Origin: Zygaena filipendulae
Taxonomy: Eukaryota; Arthropoda; Insecta; Lepidoptera; Zygaenidae
Direction of reading: 5' to 3'
Assembly: GCA_907165275.2 (NCBI GenBank)
Contig: OU015649.1
Coordinates: 14,972,001-15,036,000, forward strand
DNA length: 64,000 nucleotides
Below are positions 53,865 to 64,000 of this stretch, in pieces. Each line of letters starts with the position of its first letter. Within the stretch, counting starts at the first letter, position 1. Position numbers and translations under genes: made by a program. The notes under the pieces were generated by a model. It ran no database searches. It was given only the letters and a program-made list of their open reading frames with translations, and was not told the origin of the DNA.

Positions 53865-55404
53865 AATCAGATCTAATAATGATAATAATAATCCACTTCA
53901 CAACTTTACTTAATAGCAATAATAAAAAAATAAACATATCGGTGCGATAAAAAAAATTGCACTGCGTCACTAAATACGATGCGAATTCTCACGCGTTCAT
54001 GTCGAATTCGATAAATTATAAATTATATCTACAATTTTATCGTAACTTATCGCGCTGCCCCAACAAAGCGCACTACAACGCGTCGGGGTGTGGAATCCAC
54101 CTGACTGCCACCCCCTCCCCGACCCACCGCGGCCACCCCCGAGGGTAGTTTACACAAGAATATAACAATAACGCCACAGCAATATCTGTACGAGAATCTA
54201 TTTTTTGCCTGCATATTATATCCGTAAGTCGCTCCGTGACAAGAAATTTTATGGATGCGGTATTTTTAGTGCATTCACGTTCTTGGCAGTGGAAAAGTAC
54301 CTACCTACTTTTAATTATCTTGTTGTCTTTGTGACCGCATGCTTGTGTTTTCGCAAAACTTGCCCTGTGGAGGTAAACCGTACATTCTCGGTTTACTTTA
54401 AAATCTATGAAGTTTATAAAGTTTATATGATAATACATAATATGTAAAATAAAAATGTAGGTACATATTTGAATCACAATGTAAGTAGGTACCTACCTAC
54501 CTAACGGAGAAGTTTTTTAAAATAATAATCACTACAAAGGTGATCTACGTTTGTATGTACCTATATAGTTCCTAAAGTTTTATCTTTTAAATAAAAATAT
54601 AAGTAGGTATAGATTTTTTTTTTCAATAAATTTTTTTTTAACAGATCCATTTCTACGAAACGATTGTTATCTGTCTAACGTAAACCATAAATTAATTTTC
54701 CTCGTACCTACTCTTCTTAGCATCATTAACGTTCTCAAAATATGCCATATCTAACGTATCCTATAACGTCTACCTGTCGCGTCTATCCTACAATAGTAGT
54801 ACATTACGCACTTTCGTTTTTGTGCACCCACGGTCCCCACTTTAAATTGGACGTCGCAACCTACGTTGTATAGTATTTTTTTTCCCCAAATCTAAAAAGG
54901 TTTATTCGATTTATCTTTACAGTCATGATTCGATGCATTGTGCCCGGCGTAAATACGTTGAAAAAACTTTGGGTAAGAAAGACGCTGACCGAAAAAATTG
55001 GGGAAAAAAGTTAGTTTTTTTTTTGTAATGGCCACTTTTTTCGTGTAATAGCGACGTGGCGTTACAGGATTCGGATTTCGAATTCGGTACGAGTCGTATT
55101 GGAGGGAATTATGACTATGCTCCTATCAGAAGCGAGCGGGTTGCGATGATTCAAAATAAATATACTTAATAAGTATAAATTTAAATAAATATCAAGTACC
55201 AGGTATATGCAGCCATTTTAAATTTGAAGAATTTTAGTATCGCCAAAACTGCATTTGGTGTGAAGTTCAAGATTTTCTTTTTTCATATTCGAACTAGGCA
55301 TTATAGACATAGACAATAGACAGTATTTATTCAGAAAAAGATTGATATAAGATAGGTATTTATCAGTTGGTAGGTGCATAGTTAGGTATGTAACCATGTA
55401 CCTA
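53865..55404. other. Unassigned region with GC-rich patch
   Basis: Bases 54055-54145 are C-rich (CCACCCCCTCCCCGACCCAC). GTAGGTACCTACCTACC-type microrepeats lie at about 54483-54502. No gene recognised. Confidence 0.4.
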
Positions 55405-55632
55405 CTAGGTGTGCCCCGCGGTATCACCCGCGTTAATTTCAGAGTTCCCGCGGGAATTCCGGGATAAAAAGTACCCTATATGTTAATCTGATGTATAAGC
55501 TATATTGTTGTAAAGTTTCATTTAAATCCATTTAGTAGTTTTTGCGTGAAAGAGTAACAAACATCCATCCATCCATCTATCCATCCATCCATACATTCTT
55601 ACAAACTTTCGCGTTTATAATATCAGTAGGAT
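55405..55632 (+). repeat. RepA copy with (ATCC)n tail
   Basis: GTGTGCCCCGCGGTATCACC, CAGAGTTCCCGCGGGAATTC, GTTTTTGCGTGAAAGAGTAA, then repeats of CATCCATCCATCTATCCATC and CGCGTTTATAATATCAGTAG. Confidence 0.85.
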
Positions 55633-56975
55633 AGTAGGATATCCAAAAGATTTTCAATCGAGTAATCTTTGAAACGCGGTCAACCGTCGGATTATCTACA
55701 CTACACATAAATAAACTGATGTTACCTACGTTTTGTACAAACGTATTTTTACGACGCACGTCAATAATATATGAAATCTCTTTCAAATATGGCGGCTGCA
55801 ACAAAAGCGACGAGTCGTAATTCAGCCGGTGTTTGAAGTTTGAGTAGTCTTGTGCCAAATAACGTGGACTTTTAACTTGCCACCAACGTAAGTTGAAAGT
55901 AGTTAAAATGAATTTACTATGTGAATTTTTATGTTCACAAATTTAAAAAAGTTCATAGTTCTTGTAGCTATTTATAAAGCCTTTTTTACTAGCTTTCCGT
56001 AACCTGTATGTGATGAGACTAAGCTTATGTTTTAACCGAGACTGTAAAAAAGGCAACTATGAAAATTTTGATCAATCAAAATAAATATCACAATGATCTA
56101 ATATGAACATTTATACTTGCTAGTTTTGAAGGACCTTTAGATATTATAAAGCAATAAAATTTTGAGTACTGTGTACCTATGTACATACAAATGTAGATAA
56201 ACAGAAATTCTAAGAAAATGTGTCAAATCCTGCTATAATGAAGAAGACTGCCCTTTTGTGTAATTTCTCATGATTTCATTTATGTTTCACTTACCATTTT
56301 CACTCCTCTAAGGGTGGGTTTTAGCTAAAATGGCGGACTATTTTCTCCTTGAATCATGATCCATTGTCATGACACTAGAATCTAGAAAAATAATAACCTA
56401 CCATATTTCTGCCTCATGCCATGTTTTGTTTTTGTCATAAATTAATTATTATTATATAAATTAGGAACGACCAAAATCACTAAGATTACCAAGTTACACA
56501 TAACACATAGTAAAAAGAAATGTTTATATCACTCAATCCTAACAAATCAACGCCCACGGGCCTCATAAATCTCATTCAGCTTTATTATAATGTCCGATCT
56601 CAGTTCGTTAACGTAACTACTAAAATAATAAACATAGCCTTCTCAATTCATATCTTGAAACACTTGGATCGTTAATGTGGAAGTATACATTATCTCCAAA
56701 TCATTAATTAACATTTATACCGATAATAATGTAAGTAGAGATTCGATTTTACATTATATCTTGTTTTTCTCCAATCGTAGAATTGTAAATTGTAACCATT
56801 AAAACTTTTAAACAGTAATTGCTATCTGTTTTTATTGAAGGCTTATAATTAGGTATACACACGCTGAGTGTCGTTATCTAAATATGAGTTTAATCGAAGG
56901 AGAAACTGAATAAATTGACGATCACGCAAAACACAGAAAGTTCCTATAAGCGTCTCCCCGCATATTATATTGTAG
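55633..56975. other. Unassigned region
   Basis: AT-rich; a minus frame of 93 codons (55577-55858) overlaps the preceding repeat and is not taken as a gene. Confidence 0.4.
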
Positions 56976-57013
56976 TTCCGTCGCGGCGGCAGATTGACTG
57001 AATGCAAGTGTCG
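56976..57013 (+). promoter_or_regulatory. Possible untranslated first exon with strong donor
   Basis: GTCGCGGCGGCAGATTGACT-GAATGCAAGTGTCG is followed by GTAAGTATGAG, a near-consensus 5' splice site (GT at 57014). The locally raised GC content fits a transcription start. No TATA box or coding frame supports it further. Confidence 0.2.
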
Positions 57014-57114
57014 GTAAGTATGAGTAGGCCCTTATCGAGGCAGGAATGGTACGGTTGCAGAATTGGCCCTAAGCGCGTGGCCCGCACCAAATAGAAACTT
57101 CAAATTTTGCATAA

Positions 57115-57232
57115 GACTTCGTTTTATACTGAGAAAGGATTTTTGAAAATTGAACTCTTTCACTATTAATATACGAGAGTTTGGGGAGGCGTAACAAACA
57201 AACTCCTATTCGCATTTATAATATTAGTTAAA
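57115..57232 (+). repeat. RepA-related tail fragment
   Basis: Ends GTAACAAACAAACTCCTATT-CGCATTTATAATATTAGTTA; the 5' portion (TGAGAAAGGATTTTTGAAAA) resembles RepC. Confidence 0.5.
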
Positions 57233-58643
57233 ACAGGGCTTTTGTACCTACCCCAAAACATAAATTCCAATACTTGAGTAACATTTAAAGGCGGTCTAGC
57301 ATTGCCAAAGGAATATTTTCACAAGGATGTTGAGTATTCACTATTTACACCGAATTCCCAAAAGTTTTCGGTTTCATAACAATAAAATAATAAACGCAAT
57401 ATAATAAAGTGTATAGTAAAAAGGTAATTTTTACTAAACTCTGCAATTTTCCACAAGTTTCTGCTAACGGTTCTAAGTTATACAACTATTATATAGCCTG
57501 GCAAGTTAAACGTTTATCAAAACGATGTAAAGCCTCGTAGGTGGTATCAGGTATAGGTACATTAACACGAATACAAGAATAAAAAAAGGAAATAAGCAAG
57601 TAGAGAAAACACTTCGGTCTTGTATGTAGCCGCCATAAATTACGGATATTCAAATGATTTTGTTACGAATTTGCTACAGCAATTAACACGCGAACTCGTT
57701 TGCTCCTAGTGTTGTAGACGCGTTCGATTTATCTGAAGAGAAACACATATCGATGTTTTTGTATTTTTCGATAGATATCTACACACCGACCGTATCGATA
57801 TTATTCAGTCGCATTTCTTGCCTTGTGTAGTTTTAAAGATACCTACTAGATGCTAAGTAGCCAGAACACTTCAGCTTAGTGTGAAATCAAATATTTCTGT
57901 TTTCAAAGTTAGATTTACTATTTAAAAAATCGTGGTCAAAAATTTTTATTTTATTTTATATTGGTCTGACGTTGATTTGTGTTTAATCTTGCCTAAAGAT
58001 GAGTACGTCTATCGATTGCATACTTATTCATTCTAGTTTTGAAAGGTCCTTATCTTAACACTTAAGGATATATTCTCCGATTCTGTACCTGTAGCGGTAA
58101 GTCCTCACAATAACGTCATCTTCATTATATAAATTCAATTTCATCTTTTGCAAATTATTGTTATTAAACAAAAATGTGTACTGTTATGGGTATGTGAGTA
58201 GAAAAGTATATGTATTCTACTTTTGTCATATCTAGTTATTAACAAAGATTTTATATCTTAGTTGCCAATGCCTTTCTTTGTAAACTTGTATGGAGATTCT
58301 GTGACAGTGTGATTATTTAATATTTCACTTCACCTTTTGCCTTGAATCCACCTCGCGCAAATTTTTTAATTTTGTGACAATAGTTCTTTGGAATCGGCTT
58401 TGTATCTGTAAAATTTCTGTAAAATAAAGTTATAACATTCTAGCTACGAATTCATGTGAATTCCACCGTGAATTATTTTACCGGAATAGTGGTGCATTGT
58501 AAAGTGAATTTTATTTTTACCTATTTGCTGCATAACTACCTCCTTAATTTAATAATGGATAGGTACTCGTCCTACCTACTTAATAAGTTATTATAAGTAT
58601 TCTACCTACCGCTCACTACTTCTTGTTATAATTATGTTCGTAT
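57233..58643. other. Unassigned region
   Basis: AT-rich, no gene or repeat recognised. Confidence 0.4.
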
Positions 58644-58970
58644 AATAGGTCGACTAATTTTTATTTTTTAGTCCGTCTTGTAGATTATGAAAAAATATTG
58701 GACACGTATTTTTTCTTTTTTTACGTAAACAAAAAATAACGGCGATATATTGAGTTGAAATTTCGCGTGACGTCACAATTCTGACAGTTTGTATGGTGGT
58801 TTTAGGGGTTAGTGACGTCACGACCCCCTCACCCTAAACTTTAATGCGCTTTATCTCTGTGTATTTTAATTTATTTGAAAAAGCAAAAAATACGTGTCTA
58901 TTGTTTTTTTATTTTCTAACTGACGGACTAATTAGAATTTTGATTTTCAAAAGTAGTCCACATCCCCATT
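58644..58970. mobile_element. CRE-bearing MITE, AATAGGTCGACTA/AATGGGGATG copy
   Basis: Body nearly identical to 14991-15323. TGACGTCA is at 58768-58775 and 58813-58820 (45 bp apart). The left end has drifted (AATAGGTCGACTA) while the right end is TAGTCCACATCCCCATT. Confidence 0.88.
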
Positions 58971-59267
58971 CTCATGTAAGTGATTATTATATTAATCTTT
59001 TGAGAATAATAAAGATTCTTAAACCATAAAAGTTATCGACGAGTACTTTCACATCACTATCGACCCACGTATATGGTATTATCCGTTTTTCAATCCGTAT
59101 GAGTGTAATGAATCTTATGAGTATGGAATGAGATAATAACCAATTCGGCTAAGTGTGGGCATGGCCCGTTCTTTTAATGTTATTATTCTATGTATTTAAT
59201 ACCGGTTCTGATTTTGTGTCGCCTCAAATACCAAATCAGGTAATTTTTGTTTTTATATTTCTTACTA

Positions 59268-59555
59268 GCTGTCCCCCGCGATTTCATCCGCGGTAAATTC
59301 GGCGTTCCCGCGGAGGTTGCGGGAAAAAAGTACTCTATGTCCTTCTTTGTACCCCGACAGTAGTTTACGGTGATTAGCTGTTCCCCGCATTAGTGCCGGA
59401 GTTTCCGCGGGAATTCCGGAATAAAAACTATCCTATCTTTTAAGTTGGACCAAATACAACATAGTGACCAAATTTCATCACGATCGATTCAGTAGTTTTT
59501 GAGTCCATCGCGGACAAACAACGTGACACGTGATTTATATATATTAAGATAAGAT
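59268..59555 (+). repeat. RepD copy 2 with (TAAGA)n tail
   Basis: CTAGCTGTCCCCCGCGATTT, GACAGTAGTTTACGGTGATT, GATCGATTCAGTAGTTTTTG, GACAAACAACGTGACACGTG, then TAAGATAAGATAAGATAG. Same architecture as 46705-47005. Confidence 0.83.
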
Positions 59556-60247
59556 AAGATAGATAGGTACTTAGAAAAGTTATTTCGATCTGCATTAAAT
59601 ACCTACTTAATAATTTTCAAAGGTAAATAATAACGTTTATGTTTTATTACTTCAATGGTCTTATGTGTTTTATTACTGGCGCAATTAGCCCTTGATTTTA
59701 TGAATTGAATTCACATAACAAATAGCGGTGTACCACGAACTTTAGCGGGAACCGAAAGTATAGGAACGGTCGCCGACTTTCGTGTAGACTAATTAAAGCT
59801 TCTGTGGTGATTTTAACAACGTATTTGCAAAGGCTTTGGTAGATATTGGTGATATTAGAAAAAGTGCAGTGTGTATTTAATCATATTTTTAGTTCACATT
59901 AATTTAGGAGTTTCCGAGGTAATTTCGGAATAAAAAGTACCTTTTGTAACATAGGAACTCTGCACAGATTCCTATAAGTGAAACAATTTTTTTAATCGGT
60001 TTAGTACTTTTTGAGTTAATTCATTACAAACAACTTACAAAAGTAAAATCTTTTCTCTTTATAGTATACATAAGTGTAGATAGTAAATGAAAGTAGACAT
60101 AAGAAAATATCTATCGCAACTGTTAATTTTTGCAATGTTAAATGTATTCCGACTTGTGTCTGTTTTTTCTCCAATAAATAAATAGATAAATAAAAAACGT
60201 GAGAGAGATATTATCCTTACACATTATACACATTATAAAACAAATTC
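59556..60247. other. Unassigned region with LINE-like tail
   Basis: GTGTCTGTTTTTTCTCCAAT-AAATAAATAGATAAATAAA at about 60158-60195 resembles a LINE 3' tail. A RepA-like GGAGTTTCCGAGGTAATTTC lies at 59908. Confidence 0.4.
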
Positions 60248-60422
60248 CTCCACCGCATCTGTCCGTCTGTTCACGATAAACTCAAAAACTACTGAACGGA
60301 TTTTCATGCTGTTTTCACCAAAAGATAGAGTGAATCCAGAGGAAGGTTTACAGGTATAGTTTATCCTGGAATTCTCGCGGGAACTCTGAAATTACTGCGG
60401 GGGAGTCTGCGCAGGACAGCTT
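60248..60422 (-). repeat. RepB/RepA composite copy, inverted
   Basis: CTGTCCGTCTGTTCACGATA, AAACTACTGAACGGATTTTC, then a RepA-type end GGAATTCTCGCGGGAACTCT and GCAGGACAGCTT. Confidence 0.7.
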
Positions 60423-60710
60423 GCAGAAATAATATTCTCTAAATACACTTACGGCGTACCTGCCTAAATTATACCCGACATTCACTAACCGATTCTATTG
60501 ATACAATGAACGTTAGTAACGCAATAACAGCATAGTAAATCTTTAACTGGCTGTGTGCGGAACCCGTTTACTGCCGACCCTTCGGTTTACGGCGCCATAA
60601 AATACAGTTTGAACTCTTAAAAGGCACATTGCGTTCGCGTTGTTACGATGGGTAACTATACAGTATAACTTAAACGTTGTAATAATAGTACGTGGATCGT
60701 AATGCCTCCT

Positions 60711-60942
60711 GGGCCCTTATTCACTATGACCATAACACTCCGCGCCGCGATAAGACGCCGCAAAAACTGTCTTTCCCTCGTAATCAAAGAAGTTTTCCTG
60801 CAAAAAAATACGTTTACAACGTTTCTTATGGCATAAAGAATAATAATTTCTAATATCTTGGCATCTAGAGCGTTTGGAAATGCGTTTTTGGGACGCGCGG
60901 TATGGGCAAGGAATGTTGTTGGTCATAGTGAATAAGGGTCCT
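60711..60942. mobile_element. MITE with CCCTTATTCACTATGACC ends
   Basis: GGGCCCTTATTCACTATGAC at the left pairs with GTCATAGTGAATAAGGGTCC at the right. The body is 232 bp. The 69-codon minus frame spanning it is the MITE itself. One copy only, superfamily unknown. Confidence 0.75.
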
Positions 60943-61502
60943 GCACATACCCATCGTTACACGCGATTTGAGCACTTAAAATTATCTGTACAACAATGTT
61001 TATAACTGCTCGCTTTATTGATTTAAAAGCAAATCGAGGTGAGATTTTTTTTTGGGCACAAACTTTAAAATTAGTATTCAACCCCATCGAAATTGGGATT
61101 TGGGATTAGAAAATGCTTTTTGAATAGTCAGAGTAATAAAAATCACATGCTGTGTACAGAAAAACTCTATTTAAAGACGTTTCTTCGCTGACTAGTCAAC
61201 TTTCAGCCGGAACTGCTGAATGTGAAGCCGAAACATGCAAGGCACAAGCCTTCATTTTACACGTATAATAAAAGCAACCACAAAGAGAAGATTTGTATGG
61301 TTTTAAAATTAGACATGTGGAAATCTGTTTTGAGCTAGTCTTTTTTTATAATAAAAGGATTTTTAGTAATTCAACCCCAAAAAAAGGGACACGCGAGTCA
61401 AATCGTACCTGGCCAGGTAGTTGAAGATATTAAAAGAAAAAAAAAGATGGATTACCAAAACGGACCAAACGATATTAATAATACCTCTATATAGTATTAC
61501 TA
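60943..61502. other. Unassigned region
   Basis: Nothing recognised. Confidence 0.4.
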
Positions 61503-61562
61503 CTAGCTGTTCCTCCCGTTTCACCTATGTTAATTGGTAGTACTCGCGGGAACTGCGTGAAA
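61503..61562 (+). repeat. RepA end fragment
   Basis: CTAGCTGTTCCTCCCGTTTC, then GTACTCGCGGGAACTGCG. Confidence 0.55.
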
Positions 61563-61651
61563 TTCGTTCTTTACTGACGCCTCCAACCTCCTACCTTACC
61601 TGCCAAATTTCTGCATCGTAGGGCAATACCTAATAAATAATTTATGAGATT

Positions 61652-61705
61652 TACCGCCGCACTCAGAGTCGTTTTAATACTTACTTAATTTAAAAAAAAG
61701 ATTAT
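61652..61705. repeat. One arm of the 240-bp palindromic MITE
   Basis: TTACCGCCGCACTCAGAGTC followed by a decayed TTTTAATACTTACTTAATTT. Only the start of an arm is left. Confidence 0.6.
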
Positions 61706-61767
61706 TTGATGTTTAGTTATTGACCTTTAATTTATGAGAGAAATTAAAACAATTTTAATATATTTTT

Positions 61768-62385
61768 AATAGAGTACTTGCATGAATTTTTATTTTTCAG
61801 TCTATTTTAAAGATATATGGCCTACTTAAACAAAGCAAGAAAATGAAAAAAAATATATGCATAAATTAATTAAATGGAGCGTTTCAAACTTCCTACTTTA
61901 GACTTTAGCGCCGAAACGCGGCATGACGTCACTAGTTGAAAATTACGCCTTATTAATCTGTGATAGAAATGTCACTGTGTGTACACTGACAGACAGATAA
62001 CTTCAATATCCAAAAGCGAAATTAAGGTTGAACTGTGTCCAGTTACTTTCAAAAGTTCCAGTAAAGAATCGAAATTCATCTTACAAATGCATCTTACCGA
62101 ACTTCAGAAAATGGAAAATATGCGTTTACTGTATGCACTTAGTTTCTTTTGCCTTATCTGAAAGAGGTAAATGTTTCCTAAAAAAAATATTAGTGACGTC
62201 ATGTGTTAAGCTTGGCTGTGATTGGTGTTTCGTTGCAACACTCCGTTTCACAAAATTAAATGTTGAATATTTTGGAAAATATTGAAATTTTTTTAGTAAA
62301 TCGATCACGATAACGCTTTTCTAATGCTCTATTTTTGAAATATTGACACAAATTCTTATTATAAATTTTATGCAAGTACCCTATT
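61768..62385. mobile_element. Long CRE-bearing MITE, AATAGAGTACTTGCAT terminal type
   Basis: AATAGAGTACTTGCATGAAT at the left is matched by ATGCAAGTACCCTATT at the right; 618 bp. TGACGTCA occurs at 61924-61931 (CATGACGTCACTAG) and 62194-62201 (TTAGTGACGTCATG), symmetrically oriented but 270 bp apart. The short frames inside (60-85 codons on both strands) have no recognised domain. It shares the CRE feature and terminal AATAG with the smaller MITEs, but not their body. Confidence 0.72.
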
Positions 62386-63590
62386 ATACGAATAAAATAA
62401 ATACGCGATTTTTTATGAGTGTGTCTTTTGTTCTTTACAACCGAAGTCATAAAATAAAAAAGTGAAGTGAAGTTGTACTTACGACAGTCCGACCGAAAGC
62501 CGGCTTTACAAACAAGTATGTATATACTTGTGTAATTCATTAGTAGACAATATTTTAATTATTATAAAAGCTCTAAAAACTCCGCTTTAATCTTATGTAT
62601 TATGTATTTTTCTGCTCTAGACTGTGAATGTCTGTTTCATACACCTTCCGTCTCTATAATGATTTTTGGTGATGTTCATTTTATAGATGCTTCATTAGTT
62701 GTATTGCAAGCGACACGATCACACATTTCGGAGATGCTACAACTCACGACAAAAAAAAAAACACCGGCACTATGATAATGTAATAATAAATTTTAAATAA
62801 GTATACAACTTTATTCAGAGCTTGCGGTACGCGTTTGGTCGTTTGTGTTTTATAATTTACATGATATCCTTTTATTTTAAAATGTCGAAAGTGATACAAT
62901 TTTTCGCCAGAAAAAAAATCTGTTAAATCGAGCTGCGAAAATATTCCTCGGACTTTAATATGGGTTTGTCGATTTTTTCAAACGTACAATGGCCGGTTTT
63001 CCTCTAGACGATAACGGAGGCGATATACCTCGGCTTCAATAAATTCTTTTACAGTTTTTCACTACTTATATTAACGAAGAAGGCCAAAACCTCCGTGCTG
63101 TTTGGCCTGGCGTGCACTTTGCGTTTTTTATGATTCCATTAACCGATGTGCCATATTGATTGTTGAGGTTAACAACCAATAATATTATTGAAGATTGTTA
63201 AGACAAACTCAACTATTGCTATCTCTTCTAAATATTTGCTTAAATTAAATTTATGAATTTTACTTATTTTACTTACTGTAGTTATTAGTCAGTAACTATA
63301 ACAGTAGTTATATAAAACTAGTCTGCAAGCAATTAGTCTACTAATTAAATTTAATAGTGCATTAGTTTTGCTGATACTGTAACCAGTTTATCATGTTTTC
63401 TTTCTATTTCTATACCTCAATTATTTTAAATAGTTACACTAGATAAGCTTTCCACATCTAGAGATTTATTCTGTAGACAAGGTGTTTAAAGGTTTTTCAA
63501 CTATACATATTTGGGGAAATATATGAGAACTAAACTAGATTTATAAGTAGCAGTAAGTTGCTGTAAACTTTTCTGAGTTGTTCGGAGTTT
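62386..63590. other. Unassigned AT-rich region
   Basis: No gene or repeat recognised. A 94-codon minus frame at 62256-62540 starts here and runs into the MITE; it is not taken as real. Confidence 0.4.
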
Positions 63591-63653
63591 GTGTCAAAGT
63601 TTCCAAAAGTCTCGCAGTTTGTTTGCTCGTGTCAGAACAGATACAAAACGGTG

Positions 63654-63857
63654 GGACTGGCATCGGAAGTGTGTGATCTTGTTGAGGGGGGGTGCGGGGG
63701 TGTGACTGGTGCTGGTGCACAGGGCGGGGGTGGCGGCGAGCGGCGCGCGGGGCGAGGCAAGCGGCCCTCCGGCTCCTCCACGGGCTCCATGGGCCGTGGC
63801 GCCCTCTCAGACCCTGACCTCCAGAGCCGGGTGCAGCCGAGCCTCAACGCCTACTGG
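63654..63857 (+). CDS. Possible GC-rich coding exon near the right edge
   Basis: An open frame (stop-free from about 63566) becomes very GC-rich after 63680 and encodes Gly/Arg/Ser-rich sequence ending 'SDPDLQSRVQPSLNAYW'. That last part has ordinary amino-acid balance and GC-ending codons. GT at 63858 (phase 0) or GTACAC at 63862 could be the donor; neither is ideal. The left limit is a guess, since no clear acceptor or ATG is seen. No family is recognised. The minus frame (63632-63847) is Pro/Arg-rich and looks like its shadow. Confidence 0.3.
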
Positions 63858-64000
63858 GTTCGTACACACACCTTTCCTTTGACTTGATGATTTTCGAACC
63901 CACTGAACATAAAACTATAGAGTATAGCTACATCCTTCCTCATGAACTTTCAAGTACTCGCAGCCCCGTACCTGTAGACTTTTGAATTAGCATGTAAAGT

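Noticed and set aside
61979..62308. Three overlapping frames of 60-85 codons
   Set aside because: They lie inside the 618-bp MITE, on both strands, without a transposase motif.
63632..63847. Proline/arginine-rich minus frame
   Set aside because: Its composition mirrors the GC-rich plus frame; the plus frame has the more natural C-terminal sequence and nearby donors.

Overview
This looks like a window from a moth or butterfly (Lepidoptera) genome. It is AT-rich, has the GTAGGTACC-type simple motifs common in that order, and is packed with eukaryotic transposable elements. There are many copies of a dispersed repeat that reads 'CTAGCTGT..CCCCGCG..TTCACCCGCG' at one end and 'GCATTTATAATATTAGTA' at the other. 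There are no bacterial-type operons, no rRNA, and no credible tRNA gene. I found only one complete long protein-coding gene, and it belongs to a retrotransposon. Host genes can only be suspected, from a few GC-rich patches that carry possible splice donors.

Layout. 0-16 kb: dispersed repeats, several MITEs (short non-autonomous DNA transposons with inverted ends), a LINE 3' tail, a CpG-rich patch with a possible untranslated first exon (11.5-11.9 kb) and a possible short coding exon (15.4 kb). 17.0-18.4 kb: two inverted arrays of a diverged unit of about 135 bp that keeps an 18-20 bp core. 18.66-25.16 kb: an intact BEL/Pao-type LTR retrotransposon with two identical 226-bp LTRs and an uninterrupted 1738-residue Gag-Pol. 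25-33 kb: dispersed repeats and MITEs, including two nested pairs (a hAT-like element inside a larger MITE, and a CRE-bearing MITE inside a hAT-like element).

33.1-43.8 kb: the most complex part. A second LTR element, without an intact gag-pol, has identical-looking 626-bp LTRs and a TAAG target duplication. A 4733-bp segment (most of its interior, its 3' LTR and 481 bp of flank) was then duplicated head to tail across a five-T microhomology. The result is LTR-interior-LTR-interior-LTR. The two 4733-bp copies are nearly identical; I noticed one base difference. The interior carries broken LINE pieces on the minus strand.

44-64 kb: more dispersed repeats and MITEs, a LINE 3'-end fragment (47.2-47.5 kb), a 1.36-kb fold-back element with arms of about 485-494 bp and a loop holding a reading frame for a strongly acidic C-terminus (49.8-51.15 kb), a 240-bp near-complete palindrome present twice in the window, and a GC-rich possible coding exon at the right edge.

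A recurrent signal across the window is a group of MITEs (eight copies, at least three terminal types) whose centre carries one or two TGACGTCA palindromes, the consensus CRE bound by CREB/ATF bZIP factors. Family names rest on motifs read by eye; no database search was possible.
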